DNA of 30,491 bases from JAKAWW01 sp049965095 (lineage in GTDB: Archaea; Micrarchaeota; Micrarchaeia; Micrarchaeales; Micrarchaeaceae). The translations under genes and the position numbers were made by a program. Under the pieces are notes generated by a model. It worked only from the letters and a program-made list of their open reading frames with translations, made no database searches and was not told where the DNA came from. Below, one piece after another: positions 6,844-14,033 of the stretch (its first letter is position 1; each line of letters starts with the position of its first letter). The stretch spans positions 1-30,491 of the forward strand of contig JBMFWR010000009.1 in NCBI GenBank assembly GCA_049965095.1, written 5' to 3'.

Positions 6844-7302
6844 ATGGCAAGCGTAATGCATAACATGCAAAATGAAAGCACAGTGGATAAGCACCGCAAG
6901 AAGCAGGAGAACTGGATCACATACCATATTGTAAATTTCGTAATAGAAGAAAACCTGAAAATAGGGGATAAGAGCTTAAATGGCGCTTTCAATTCAGCGA
7001 TAAATAGATTCCTTAGCCCCTATGTCAATATAGGAGAGCTGAAAAACGGCATAATCGAAGAGCACAAAAAGATGATTGCCAGCATTCCGAAAGGATATAT
7101 GGCACCTTACAACATGAGCAACCCCGAATTTTACATCCCAGTAAATTACGCAGAGATTATTGCGATGAAAGAGGCAAATGGATTCCAAGAGTTAAGAAGT
7201 GTTCTGGCAAAAATGAGCAATTGGGAGATTAATAGGCTTTATATGGAGATTTATAGCTTGAAGCATCCATTAATTGCAAAGTATATGCGCAAGGACCGCT
7301 AG
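6844..7302 (+). CDS. Hypothetical protein, 152 residues
   Basis: I do not recognise this gene. The product is soluble, probably mostly helical, with a polar N-terminus (several Met, Asn and Lys in the first 25 residues), a central NGAFNSAINRFLSPYVNIG stretch, and a basic C-terminus ending AKYMRKDR. There is no membrane segment, signal peptide, cysteine or familiar catalytic motif. The ATG at 6844 follows GTGGTATA, only a weak ribosome binding site; Met5 and Met8 are alternative starts. A TATA-like TAATAAATA lies at about 6802-6810. The gene stands alone between the divergent SSB-like gene and the thermosome. Codon use looks like its neighbours, so it is probably a real native gene, perhaps lineage-specific. 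Confidence 0.65.
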   Translation: MASVMHNMQNESTVDKHRKKQENWITYHIVNFVIEENLKIGDKSLNGAFNSAINRFLSPYVNIGELKNGIIEEHKKMIASIPKGYMAPYNMSNPEFYIPVNYAEIIAMKEANGFQELRSVLAKMSNWEINRLYMEIYSLKHPLIAKYMRKDR

Positions 7303-7378
7303 GTACTATTACGCTTCCTTCTTGCAATATTTTTATGGTTTTGCACCCTGCAATAGTATACAAATAAATACTTTTCCG

Positions 7379-7403
7379 TCTATAAATTAATAAACTATTT
7401 ATT
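7379..7403 (+). promoter_or_regulatory. Probable thermosome promoter with an overlapping inverted repeat
   Basis: TCTATAAAT (7379-7387) is a good TATA candidate. Right after it, at 7389-7403, is the inverted repeat AATAAA-CTA-TTTATT, where a regulator could sit against the transcription start. The leader from here to the ATG at 7480 is about 65-70 nt and ends in the ribosome binding site AAGGTGA (7468-7474). Chaperonin genes in archaea are commonly heat-induced, but the regulator is not known from this sequence. Confidence 0.4.
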
Positions 7404-7479
7404 GGTGGATTAAAGGGGCAGAATTTCAACATTACGCATTGCCTGAACAAACTTTGATGATAAAATAAAGGTGAATATA

Positions 7480-9135
7480 ATGGCAGAAAATCAACTTAAC
7501 GGACAACAGGTTTTATTCCTCCCAGAGGGGGCAACCAGGCTCCTGGGTAGAGATGTGCAGAGAACAAATATAGCAGTAGCAGTTGCTGTGGCAAACGCCG
7601 TAAAAACCACTCTTGGACCAAAAGGAATGGACAAGATGATGGTCAGCGATCTCGGCGACATTGTAATCACCAACGACGGCGCTACGATACTTAGCGAAAT
7701 GAACGTTGAGCACCCGGTAGCAAAGATTATGGTGGATATCGCAAAAACGCAAGAAAAAGAGGTCGGAGACGGGACCACTACTGTTGTAATAATAACAGGA
7801 GAGCTTTTGAAAGGCGCAGGAGAATTGCTTGAGCAGGGAATACACCCTACAACAATAATAAGGGGGCTTAAGGTAGCAGCAGACAGGGCTTCTAAAATAT
7901 TGGAGGACAAGGCAATAGCCATAGATGTAAATGATGATAAAACGCTGCAGAAGATAGCACTGGTATCGATGGGGTCAAAGAACATTGGCGACGACGCTGC
8001 AAAAACCCATCTTGCTAACCTCATAATAAAAGCAGTAAAGCAAGTAATGACAAAGGATCCGAGCGGCAAGATAATAGTAGACCATGATTTCATAAAGCTG
8101 GAAAAGAAGGCAGGGGGCAACGTATCAGACACGGAGCTCATAAACGGCGTACTTATAGACAAGGAAGTTGCACACCCAGGCATGCCGAAATCAATAGCCA
8201 ACGCAAAGATAGCCCTGCTTGATGTTGCTCTGGAAATAGAGAAGACAGAAACAGACGCAAGGATAGAGATTACATCGCCGGACCAGATGCAGGCATTCAT
8301 ACAGCAAGAAGAAACAATACTTAAGGAGCGCGTCGAAAAGATAAAGAAGAGCGGTGCCAACGTAGTATTTACGCAAAAAGGCATTGACGATGTTGCGCTG
8401 CATTTCATGGCAAAAGCAGGCATACTTGCGGCAAGACGCATAAAGAAGAGTGACATGGAGAAGCTCAGCAGGGCCACTGGAGGTAAGATAGTGACAAGCC
8501 TTGATGACCTGAGCAACAGTGATCTCGGATTTGCCGGAATGGTGGAAGAAAAGAAGATAGGCGGAGAGAGCATGGTGTTCGTCGAGAAGTGCAAGGACCC
8601 AAAAAGCGTGACGCTGTTCATAAGGGGAGGCACACAACAGGTAATAGACGAGGTAGAGAGATCTGTGACAGATGTCATTGGGGCAGTGAGCAGCACCATA
8701 GAAGACGGTAAGTATGTCATAGGCGGTGGCGCCATTGAAGTCGAAATTGCGAAAGGGCTAAGGGAATTTGCGAGCGAGGTCGGCGGCAAGGAGCAGCTTG
8801 CAATACAGAAGTTTGCAGATGCATTGGAGGTAGTTCCAAAGACACTTGCAGAAAGTGCAGGTATGGACACGGTTGACACACTAGTGCAACTCAGAAGCAA
8901 GCACAACGCCAAGGACGGCACCTTCTACGGTGTTGAGATATTCAAGAACTCTATAGCGGACATGAGCAAGCTTGGCGTCTTTGAGCCCAGAAAGGTAAAG
9001 CAGCAGGAGATAGACAGCGCAAGCGAAGCTGCCCAGATAATACTACGCATAGACGATATGATAAGCTCCAAAGCGAAGAGCAGCGGAGCCGGTGCACCGC
9101 CAGGAGGAATGCCAGGAGCAGGAGAGATGGAGTAA
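7480..9135 (+). CDS. thsA: Thermosome subunit (group II chaperonin)
   Basis: A 551-residue group II chaperonin subunit that folds proteins in an ATP-driven double-ring complex. It begins with the typical QVLFLPEGATRLLGRDVQRT, followed by TTLGPKGMDKMM, VITNDGATIL (residues 63-71) and the nucleotide-binding GDGTTT (96-101). The apical region includes the built-in lid rather than a GroES partner, and later ATP-site segments include IGGGAIEVE. The tail is rich in Gly, Pro and Met (GAPPGGMPGAGEME), as in thermosomes. The frame opens at a GTG at 7471, but the ATG at 7480 has a clear AAGGTGA ribosome binding site at the right distance. It is transcribed alone, with a T-rich terminator after the stop. 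Codon use is noticeably more biased than in flanking genes, as expected for high expression; this also produces a long false antisense ORF. Confidence 0.97.
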   Translation: MAENQLNGQQVLFLPEGATRLLGRDVQRTNIAVAVAVANAVKTTLGPKGMDKMMVSDLGDIVITNDGATILSEMNVEHPVAKIMVDIAKTQEKEVGDGTTTVVIITGELLKGAGELLEQGIHPTTIIRGLKVAADRASKILEDKAIAIDVNDDKTLQKIALVSMGSKNIGDDAAKTHLANLIIKAVKQVMTKDPSGKIIVDHDFIKLEKKAGGNVSDTELINGVLIDKEVAHPGMPKSIANAKIALLDVALEIEKTETDARIEITSPDQMQAFIQQEETILKERVEKIKKSGANVVFTQKGIDDVALHFMAKAGILAARRIKKSDMEKLSRATGGKIVTSLDDLSNSDLGFAGMVEEKKIGGESMVFVEKCKDPKSVTLFIRGGTQQVIDEVERSVTDVIGAVSSTIEDGKYVIGGGAIEVEIAKGLREFASEVGGKEQLAIQKFADALEVVPKTLAESAGMDTVDTLVQLRSKHNAKDGTFYGVEIFKNSIADMSKLGVFEPRKVKQQEIDSASEAAQIILRIDDMISSKAKSSGAGAPPGGMPGAGEME

Positions 9136-9140
9136 CCATC

Positions 9141-9162
9141 TTTCTTTTTTTCTCTTTTCCTT
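9141..9162 (+). terminator. T-rich terminator after the thermosome gene
   Basis: A run of pyrimidine dominated by T begins 6 nt after the thermosome stop. Archaeal RNA polymerase terminates on such T tracts without a hairpin. Confidence 0.6.
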
Positions 9163-9218
9163 ATTTTGCTGTTTGCATATTTCGAATCGCGCACCGCTCT
9201 GATAAAATATGATAAAGG

Positions 9219-9226
9219 ATTAAATA
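9219..9226 (+). promoter_or_regulatory. TATA box for the adkA-rpl14e cluster
   Basis: ATTAAATA lies 22 nt before the adkA ATG, near the spacing of a leaderless start, and no ribosome binding site precedes that ATG. Confidence 0.4.
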
Positions 9227-9247
9227 ACTTGATAGGCAAAACAAAGT

Positions 9248-9817
9248 ATGGCCAAATTTGTAATCATTATGGGATCTCCAGGAGCCGGGAAATCCACTCT
9301 GATAGACAACCTGAATGATAAATACAAGGTTGTGAATGTGGGCTCATTGATGCTCAAGCACGCTTTAGCCCTGCATTACGTTACTGACAGGGACGAAATA
9401 AGGTACTTAGATAAAACTAGGATGGACAAGCTACGGTTCATGGCATTCGATGATATCAAAAAGATGGAAGGAAAGATCCTTATAGATACGCATGCTTCAG
9501 TCGAGCAGAACGGAAGATTTGCACCAGGAACGCCGAAGGAAGCTCTGAAGCGCATAGGCTTGACCAAGATAAAGGCGCTCATATATATAGATGCATCAAC
9601 CAAGGATATAATCTTGAGGAGGAAAAGCGACAAAAGCAGGAGGCGCGAGATGGAGCCCGAAATACTGATAGACACCCAAAGAATGATCAACATAGCGCTC
9701 CTTTCGGCTTACTCGTCAGATTTAAATATACCATTGTATATAATATTTAACAAGCAAGGCAAAATAAAGGAGAGTGCTTCTGAACTTGCCAAGCATATTT
9801 TAGATGCTTTCAGTTGA
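9248..9817 (+). CDS. adkA: Archaeal adenylate kinase
   Basis: A 189-residue kinase of the archaeal AdkA type, which interconverts ATP plus AMP and two ADP. The P-loop GSPGAGKST lies at residues 9-17. The segment KILIDTHASVEQNGRFAPGTP and the lid region LRRKSDKSRRREMEP are typical of AdkA and unlike bacterial Adk. The protein is cytosolic. It heads the conserved archaeal cluster adkA-DUF106-rpl34e-cmk-rpl14e, which lies downstream of secY in many archaea; secY is not upstream here. Its last codons overlap the DUF106 start by 14 nt, which points to translational coupling. Confidence 0.95.
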   Translation: MAKFVIIMGSPGAGKSTLIDNLNDKYKVVNVGSLMLKHALALHYVTDRDEIRYLDKTRMDKLRFMAFDDIKKMEGKILIDTHASVEQNGRFAPGTPKEALKRIGLTKIKALIYIDASTKDIILRRKSDKSRRREMEPEILIDTQRMINIALLSAYSSDLNIPLYIIFNKQGKIKESASELAKHILDAFS

Positions 9818-10289
9818 TACAATGTTTGTAATTTTTCTACCTTCAATGGCTGCAGAAGTTGTCGTGGCGGTGATGGCGCTAGCATACACCCTGTTTTCGG
9901 TTGCGATACAGCGCAGGCTTTCCGATCCAGTAAGGCAGCAGGAGATTCAGATAAAAATGAGTGCCATATCGAAGGAGCTTAATGCCATGGTGCGCAGCAA
10001 TGCTAGCAAGGAGGCAATAGCCGCAAAGCAAAAGGAGATTATGCCAATGATGGGAGAAAGCATGAAAGCACAATTCAAGCCTATGTTTATAATACTGCCG
10101 CTCTTTTTCCTTGTTTACTATGTGCTTGTACCATATGTTCCGCTGGGCTTCAAGGCGGCAAGCGTGCAGCAGGCGTTCTTTGTGATGGTGCTTATATTCG
10201 GACTTATACTTAGCACTGTGCTGCTTATCAGGGACAAGGAGAAAGCAAAGAAGAGGATAAACGCCCAGAGCAGTATACCGGTTTCATAA
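9804..10289 (+). CDS. DUF106 membrane insertase (archaeal Oxa1/YidC/EMC3 superfamily)
   Basis: A 161-residue membrane protein with three hydrophobic segments, at about 10-30, 93-112 and 120-143. Between the first two is a charged coiled-coil-like stretch (IQRRLSDPVRQQEIQIKMS onward). This layout, and its place directly after adkA, match DUF106 proteins, the archaeal relatives of YidC/Oxa1, EMC3 and TMCO1 that help insert proteins into the membrane. Co-location with ribosomal protein genes fits a cotranslational role. The ATG at 9804 lies inside the end of adkA; a second in-frame ATG at 9822 is possible and would place the start just after the adkA stop. The C-terminus is basic (KEKAKKRI). Confidence 0.88.
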   Translation: MLSVDTMFVIFLPSMAAEVVVAVMALAYTLFSVAIQRRLSDPVRQQEIQIKMSAISKELNAMVRSNASKEAIAAKQKEIMPMMGESMKAQFKPMFIILPLFFLVYYVLVPYVPLGFKAASVQQAFFVMVLIFGLILSTVLLIRDKEKAKKRINAQSSIPVS

Positions 10290-10317
10290 TAATATTGATA
10301 TTTACAAGGTGTTATAA

Positions 10318-10641
10318 ATGCCAAAACCAATGCACAGATCAAGAAGCTTCAGAAAAGCAAACAGGATAACAAAAACACACAGGAATGTTGTTCACTATGT
10401 GAGAAAAGCGGGGAAAAACCCCCATTGCGCAATATGCGGTGCGGAACTCAATGGAATAAGCATGTCGAAGAAAGGAGGCAGAACAAGGCGCTCTAACAGC
10501 AGGCTTTTTGGAGGTATTCTGTGCCACAAGTGCACCGCTGAAGTCATAAAGCTCGGTAGCAGAGTGGAAGATGGCGACATGAAGCTTGACGACGTAGGCA
10601 TAAAGTACAGGGCATACGTCCTTCAGTTGGTCGCGCACTGA
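10318..10641 (+). CDS. rpl34e: 50S ribosomal protein L34e
   Basis: A 107-residue basic protein matching L34e, a large-subunit protein found in archaea and eukaryotes. A zinc-binding ribbon is visible as C37-x2-C40 and C69-x2-C72. The N-terminus MPKPMHRSRSFRKANR and the SMSKKGGRTRRSN segment are typical. The ribosome binding site AAGGTG lies at 10307-10312, 5 nt before the ATG. It is the third gene of the adkA-rpl14e cluster, 28 nt after DUF106 and 9 nt before cmk. Confidence 0.96.
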   Translation: MPKPMHRSRSFRKANRITKTHRNVVHYVRKAGKNPHCAICGAELNGISMSKKGGRTRRSNSRLFGGILCHKCTAEVIKLGSRVEDGDMKLDDVGIKYRAYVLQLVAH

Positions 10642-10650
10642 GCGATTTTA

Positions 10651-11193
10651 ATGCTCAAGATATGCATAAGTGGTCTGACAGGAAGCGGAAAAACATTAGT
10701 AGGCAAGGAGCTGGCAAAGGCGCTGAACGTTGCACACGTAAGCAAGGAGCTTTCAAGCACCTACAAGGAATTCAGCAAGAAAAGCAAAAAGAGCCAGAAG
10801 GAAAAGCTTATAGAAATGGCAGAAGCAAGATACGCCACGAAGTTTGACAGTGAAATAGAAAAGATCGCAACTTCAAAAGATTGTGTTGTAAGCACTTGGC
10901 TTGGCCCTTGGATCGTTAAAAAAGCTACACTTAGGGTGTGGCTAAACGCGAGCCTGGAGGAAAGGGCGCGCAGGAAATCTTTGCAGAAAGGAATGAGCAT
11001 AGAACTGGCTACAAAATATGTAAAGGAAAAGGATGCAAAAACTATAGCAAGCTTTAGGAAGCTGTACGGAATCGATATAATGGATCATTCAAATTTCGAT
11101 ATTGAAATAAATACCGAAAAGATCCATATGAAAGGCGTGATTGCGCTAATTGCACTTGCAAGCGCAGAAAAATCGAGATTGATGTTCAGATAG
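10651..11193 (+). CDS. cmk: Cytidylate kinase (archaeal type)
   Basis: A 180-residue P-loop kinase that phosphorylates CMP or dCMP. The P-loop GLTGSGKT is at residues 8-15. The segment VVSTWLGPWIVK followed by LRVWLNASLEERARR matches archaeal cytidylate kinases, including the lid arginines. RKLYGIDIMDHSNFDI near the end resembles the family's Y-G-I-D-x-x-D segment. At 180 residues it is close to the archaeal family norm and shorter than bacterial Cmk. It lies between rpl34e and rpl14e with gaps of 9 and 8 nt, the conserved archaeal order. No strong ribosome binding site precedes the ATG, so it may depend on translation of rpl34e. Confidence 0.94.
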   Translation: MLKICISGLTGSGKTLVGKELAKALNVAHVSKELSSTYKEFSKKSKKSQKEKLIEMAEARYATKFDSEIEKIATSKDCVVSTWLGPWIVKKATLRVWLNASLEERARRKSLQKGMSIELATKYVKEKDAKTIASFRKLYGIDIMDHSNFDIEINTEKIHMKGVIALIALASAEKSRLMFR

Positions 11194-11201
11194 GTGATAT
11201 A

Positions 11202-11423
11202 ATGTTGTTGGAAAAAGGCAGGATTTGCATAAAAAAATATGGAAGGGATGCTGGCAGCAGGGCCGTGATAACCAAAGTGCTTAGCGACGGCTTTGTCGAA
11301 ATAATGACCTCTAAAAGGGGCAAGGAACGCAGATGCAACCCGAAGCACCTGGAATACTTAAATAAGGTAATAGATATAAGCAACAAGGCGCTTGTCGAAA
11401 AGGAGCTCGGCATCAAGCAGTAG
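11202..11423 (+). CDS. rpl14e: 50S ribosomal protein L14e
   Basis: A 73-residue KOW-type ribosomal protein. MLLEKGRICIKKYGRDAGSR followed by AVITKVLSDGFVEI is the L14e signature, and RRCNPKHLEYLNKVIDI closes the domain. The length is typical of archaeal L14e. GGTGAT just upstream of the ATG is a good ribosome binding site. In many archaea cbf5/truB follows this gene; here its last 11 nt overlap the end of the convergent Mre11-like gene instead. Confidence 0.95.
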   Translation: MLLEKGRICIKKYGRDAGSRAVITKVLSDGFVEIMTSKRGKERRCNPKHLEYLNKVIDISNKALVEKELGIKQ

Positions 11424-12633
11424 CAGCACCAATTCCTTCAATGTATTCCATTGCTTCTTTTATGATTTTTTCTTTGCTTGAATCGGAGCTTAGCATATTG
11501 AAAAGTTCCGTATAGTTATTCCATTTTGAATTGAGCTCTTTTAGTTTTGCGCCAAGCATCGCCATGCCAAATTCCTTTATCGGAGTATCACCAAGCTTGC
11601 TTTCGCGGATCTGCTCTATGCTTTCCCTTACCCCTTCACTCTCAAGCCTTGAAGCATCTATGCTCAGGATTGCGTTGCTCATATACTTCCTAGACAAGCT
11701 ATTCAGCATTATGTCTGCACTACTTGCACCTTTTGCAACAGTGCCTTCGAGTATCAACCTTATTATCGGAACAGAAGCTCCGCTTTTTCCTATTGTGCTT
11801 GATATGAATTCATCGCAGGCCTTGCTTATTAAAGATGGTTCAGCATTGCTAAATTGTATGCGCTTAGCAAAGAACGGCCGCGAGTTTATCTGCTCGAATG
11901 TATAGCTATAGCTTTTTGTGTCAAACACAAAGAATCCTTTCTTTCCCTGCTCCTCCTCTTTCAGCTGGGTAAGCACTGTGCTGCCAGGTATCAGAAACGT
12001 TTTGCCATATACAGTCGATTCCACCTTTGAGTGTATGTGGCCATCCACATAAAGATCAAAGCCTTCTGGCAGGTCGCTAAAATGAATAAAGTCTTCATTG
12101 AAAGGCATGAGCTCATATATCGACTGGTGAAACATAAATATACTAAATACACCTTGTACTGGCTTTGGCTTAAGCTCCGAAAGCTTCTGTTTCACGTTCT
12201 CTTCGGAAAGACCACCGAGACCGTAAATGGCAACCTTTTCACCATCTTTTTCCACTATCGTAAGTGCCTCGCTTGTGTCCACGAGCAAGCCAGCCAGCGC
12301 AAGCAGGTTAAGAGGATTTTCTTTTCCTACTGTTGTTCTTTCATGGGTTCCGGATATTGCTATTATGGGTACATTTGTATAGGACTTTTGACTTGCTGAA
12401 GAAAAGCTTGTTACCTTAGCACCCCATTCTTTCCTAGAGAGGTCCCTGAAGAGATTGAAGGCTTGGGCAAGAACTTCTGGCTTTGGAAATCTCTTGTCAA
12501 ATATGTCGCCGGGCAATATTATAACGTCTGCCATGGTGCTGGCTTTTTCAAGCGCTTCCTTTGCTTGGGCATATGCATCCTCGGCAAACCTTTCGTAGCC
12601 GAGATGAGTATCGGAAACTATTGCTATCTTCAT
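11413..12633 (-). CDS. mre11: Mre11-like DNA repair nuclease
   Basis: A 406-residue calcineurin-fold phosphoesterase of the Mre11/SbcD type. The order of motifs is D8-T-H10-L-G, ILPGDIFDKR, ISGTHERTT, FMFHQSIYE and DGHIHS. These bind two manganese ions in enzymes that trim DNA double-strand ends with Rad50. Motif III reads GTHE rather than the canonical GNHD/E, so the asparagine metal ligand is replaced by threonine; activity may be altered. No rad50, herA or nurA is in the window. GGTGGT sits 3 nt before the ATG. The gene follows the DHH phosphoesterase by 18 nt and is probably last in the nuo-pfdB-DHH transcription unit. A relative acting on other nucleic-acid substrates cannot be excluded. 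Confidence 0.8.
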   Translation of the reverse strand: MKIAIVSDTHLGYERFAEDAYAQAKEALEKASTMADVIILPGDIFDKRFPKPEVLAQAFNLFRDLSRKEWGAKVTSFSSASQKSYTNVPIIAISGTHERTTVGKENPLNLLALAGLLVDTSEALTIVEKDGEKVAIYGLGGLSEENVKQKLSELKPKPVQGVFSIFMFHQSIYELMPFNEDFIHFSDLPEGFDLYVDGHIHSKVESTVYGKTFLIPGSTVLTQLKEEEQGKKGFFVFDTKSYSYTFEQINSRPFFAKRIQFSNAEPSLISKACDEFISSTIGKSGASVPIIRLILEGTVAKGASSADIMLNSLSRKYMSNAILSIDASRLESEGVRESIEQIRESKLGDTPIKEFGMAMLGAKLKELNSKWNNYTELFNMLSSDSSKEKIIKEAMEYIEGIGAATA

Positions 12634-12651
12634 TAAACCACCATTGCCCGC

Positions 12652-13653
12652 TTATCTCTCTGTTTTTCTGTATATGTAATCATTAAACTGCGCAATGAAT
12701 TCTTCAAGACCTTCTGCCTGCTTCCCATATGCGCCTGCTGCACAAGGATGGCCGCCACCGGTGCCATCAATTAAGGGTGCAAGCTTTTTCATTATGTAAC
12801 CCATATGCAGCGAATATTTTGAATCGAGCGGAGGTCTTAGCCTTGCCGAAATTGATATCTCTCCATTGCTAGAAGAGTGGAAAAGAGCAACATCTGCGCC
12901 TATCCTTATAGCATCATCTGCCAACACGTTTGCAGAATGCTCCGCATGTCCCTCAACGAACACAAGGCTATTCCTTATGTGCACAGCTGCTTTGAACAGC
13001 GATGTGATGAATGACGCTTTGTCTTCGGGGCTTATGTTATGCCACATATAATTGAGCAGTGACGGATAGCTTTCACCTGTCTTTTCCATTATGCGCCCTA
13101 TTTGCATGAACGTAAGAGGGTTTGAGTTCTTGAATTCAGCAGAATCAGATATTATGCCAAGAGCAAGGAGCAAAAGCGTATTCTTATCGAGGTGAACTGA
13201 GAGGTCGTCAAGCGCTTTCATTACTATACTCGCAGTTGCAGAGAAATGCTCGCTGTTAAAAACGTACAGGTTCTCATTTTCTATCTGCTTAAGCATATGA
13301 TGGTCGATTATCAGAAGCTTGCCCTTAAACGAAGAAAGCTTTCCGGCAAAAGAGCCGCAGTCTTCGAAATTGTTCACGTCAAGCATTACTGCAATATCGG
13401 CGTCTTCTGGAAACTCATTTGATATGTCGTTCGGGTTAAATCCCAACTTGTTGAGTATGCTCCTTGCATTTGCGGTTATCCTATCTGGTGTTGCAATGAC
13501 CGAATTCTTCATGTAGGCATGCAACGCAAAAGCCGAAGCTATCGCGTCAGTATCCCCTATTGAATGGAATGTAAGGATTGCCTTTTTGCTTGAAGAGCTT
13601 TGCAGCAATAGCTTAAGGTCATCAAAGCTTATCACATGCATTGCATCATCCAT
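12652..13653 (-). CDS. DHH/DHHA1-family phosphoesterase
   Basis: A 333-residue DHH-superfamily protein. Metal-site motifs are H30-SIG-D34-T-D36, ML-D92-VNN and I-D117-H118-H119, which together coordinate manganese. The C-terminal DHHA1 domain carries GTGGGHPCAAGAYG, the loop that holds the substrate end. The size and domain pair resemble NrnA oligoribonuclease/pAp phosphatases and archaeal RecJ-like single-strand nucleases; which of these applies cannot be settled from sequence alone. The ATG at 13653 comes one base after the prefoldin stop; a second ATG at 13641 is possible. Its position between prefoldin beta and the Mre11-like gene suggests a nucleic-acid end-processing role, as inference. 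Confidence 0.83.
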   Translation of the reverse strand: MDDAMHVISFDDLKLLLQSSSSKKAILTFHSIGDTDAIASAFALHAYMKNSVIATPDRITANARSILNKLGFNPNDISNEFPEDADIAVMLDVNNFEDCGSFAGKLSSFKGKLLIIDHHMLKQIENENLYVFNSEHFSATASIVMKALDDLSVHLDKNTLLLLALGIISDSAEFKNSNPLTFMQIGRIMEKTGESYPSLLNYMWHNISPEDKASFITSLFKAAVHIRNSLVFVEGHAEHSANVLADDAIRIGADVALFHSSSNGEISISARLRPPLDSKYSLHMGYIMKKLAPLIDGTGGGHPCAAGAYGKQAEGLEEFIAQFNDYIYRKTER

Positions 13654-13654
13654 A

Positions 13655-14005
13655 TCATTGCTTTAATTCCTTGAGAAGGTTATTTATCTGTGTGCGCATG
13701 TCCTGCTCCTTCTTTGCTATTTCTTCATATTGCTTCGTAACAATGCCCAAGCGCATTTCAGCCATGCTTGCCTTTTCCTCTATACCCTTTTTTGCCTCCT
13801 CCTTTGTAGTTTCCACCATTATGCCGCCAATTGCCATGTACACCTTTCCTTGTGCCTTTTCGAGCTCTTCCAATGCTTCCTTGTATTCTTCCTTCTGAAG
13901 CCTGAATTGCTCCCTCTGCAGAGCCAATGACTGCATCTGCTCCTGCAATAGCTGATAGTCCTTGCTCAATTTTTCCAGTTTGTCTTCTTCCACAAAATCA
14001 CTCAC
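13655..14005 (-). CDS. pfdB: Prefoldin subunit beta
   Basis: A 116-residue protein made of two long coiled-coil helices (about 5-50 and 70-114) joined by the short beta segment GKVYMAIGGIMVETTKEEA, the signature of prefoldin beta. Prefoldin is a hexamer of two alpha and four beta subunits that hands unfolded protein to the thermosome, which is also encoded in this window. The start is a GTG at 14005. A TATA-like sequence in the 28-nt gap after nuoD, about 21-28 nt upstream, may allow leaderless expression separate from the nuo genes. No alpha subunit is present in the window. Confidence 0.93.
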   Translation of the reverse strand: MSDFVEEDKLEKLSKDYQLLQEQMQSLALQREQFRLQKEEYKEALEELEKAQGKVYMAIGGIMVETTKEEAKKGIEEKASMAEMRLGIVTKQYEEIAKKEQDMRTQINNLLKELKQ

Positions 14006-14033
14006 TAATATAATGCCATAAAGATATAGAATA

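Noticed and set aside
7491..8921. Open frame of 476 codons on the minus strand, antisense to the thermosome gene
   Set aside because: The translation is low-complexity (Ser, Ala, Phe, Thr rich) and matches no family; it mirrors the strong codon bias of the chaperonin gene.
12652..13653. DHH protein as the archaeal GAN/RecJ of the replisome
   Set aside because: The length and motif layout fit NrnA-like or RecJ-like enzymes equally; no adjacent GINS or replication gene supports a replisome role.
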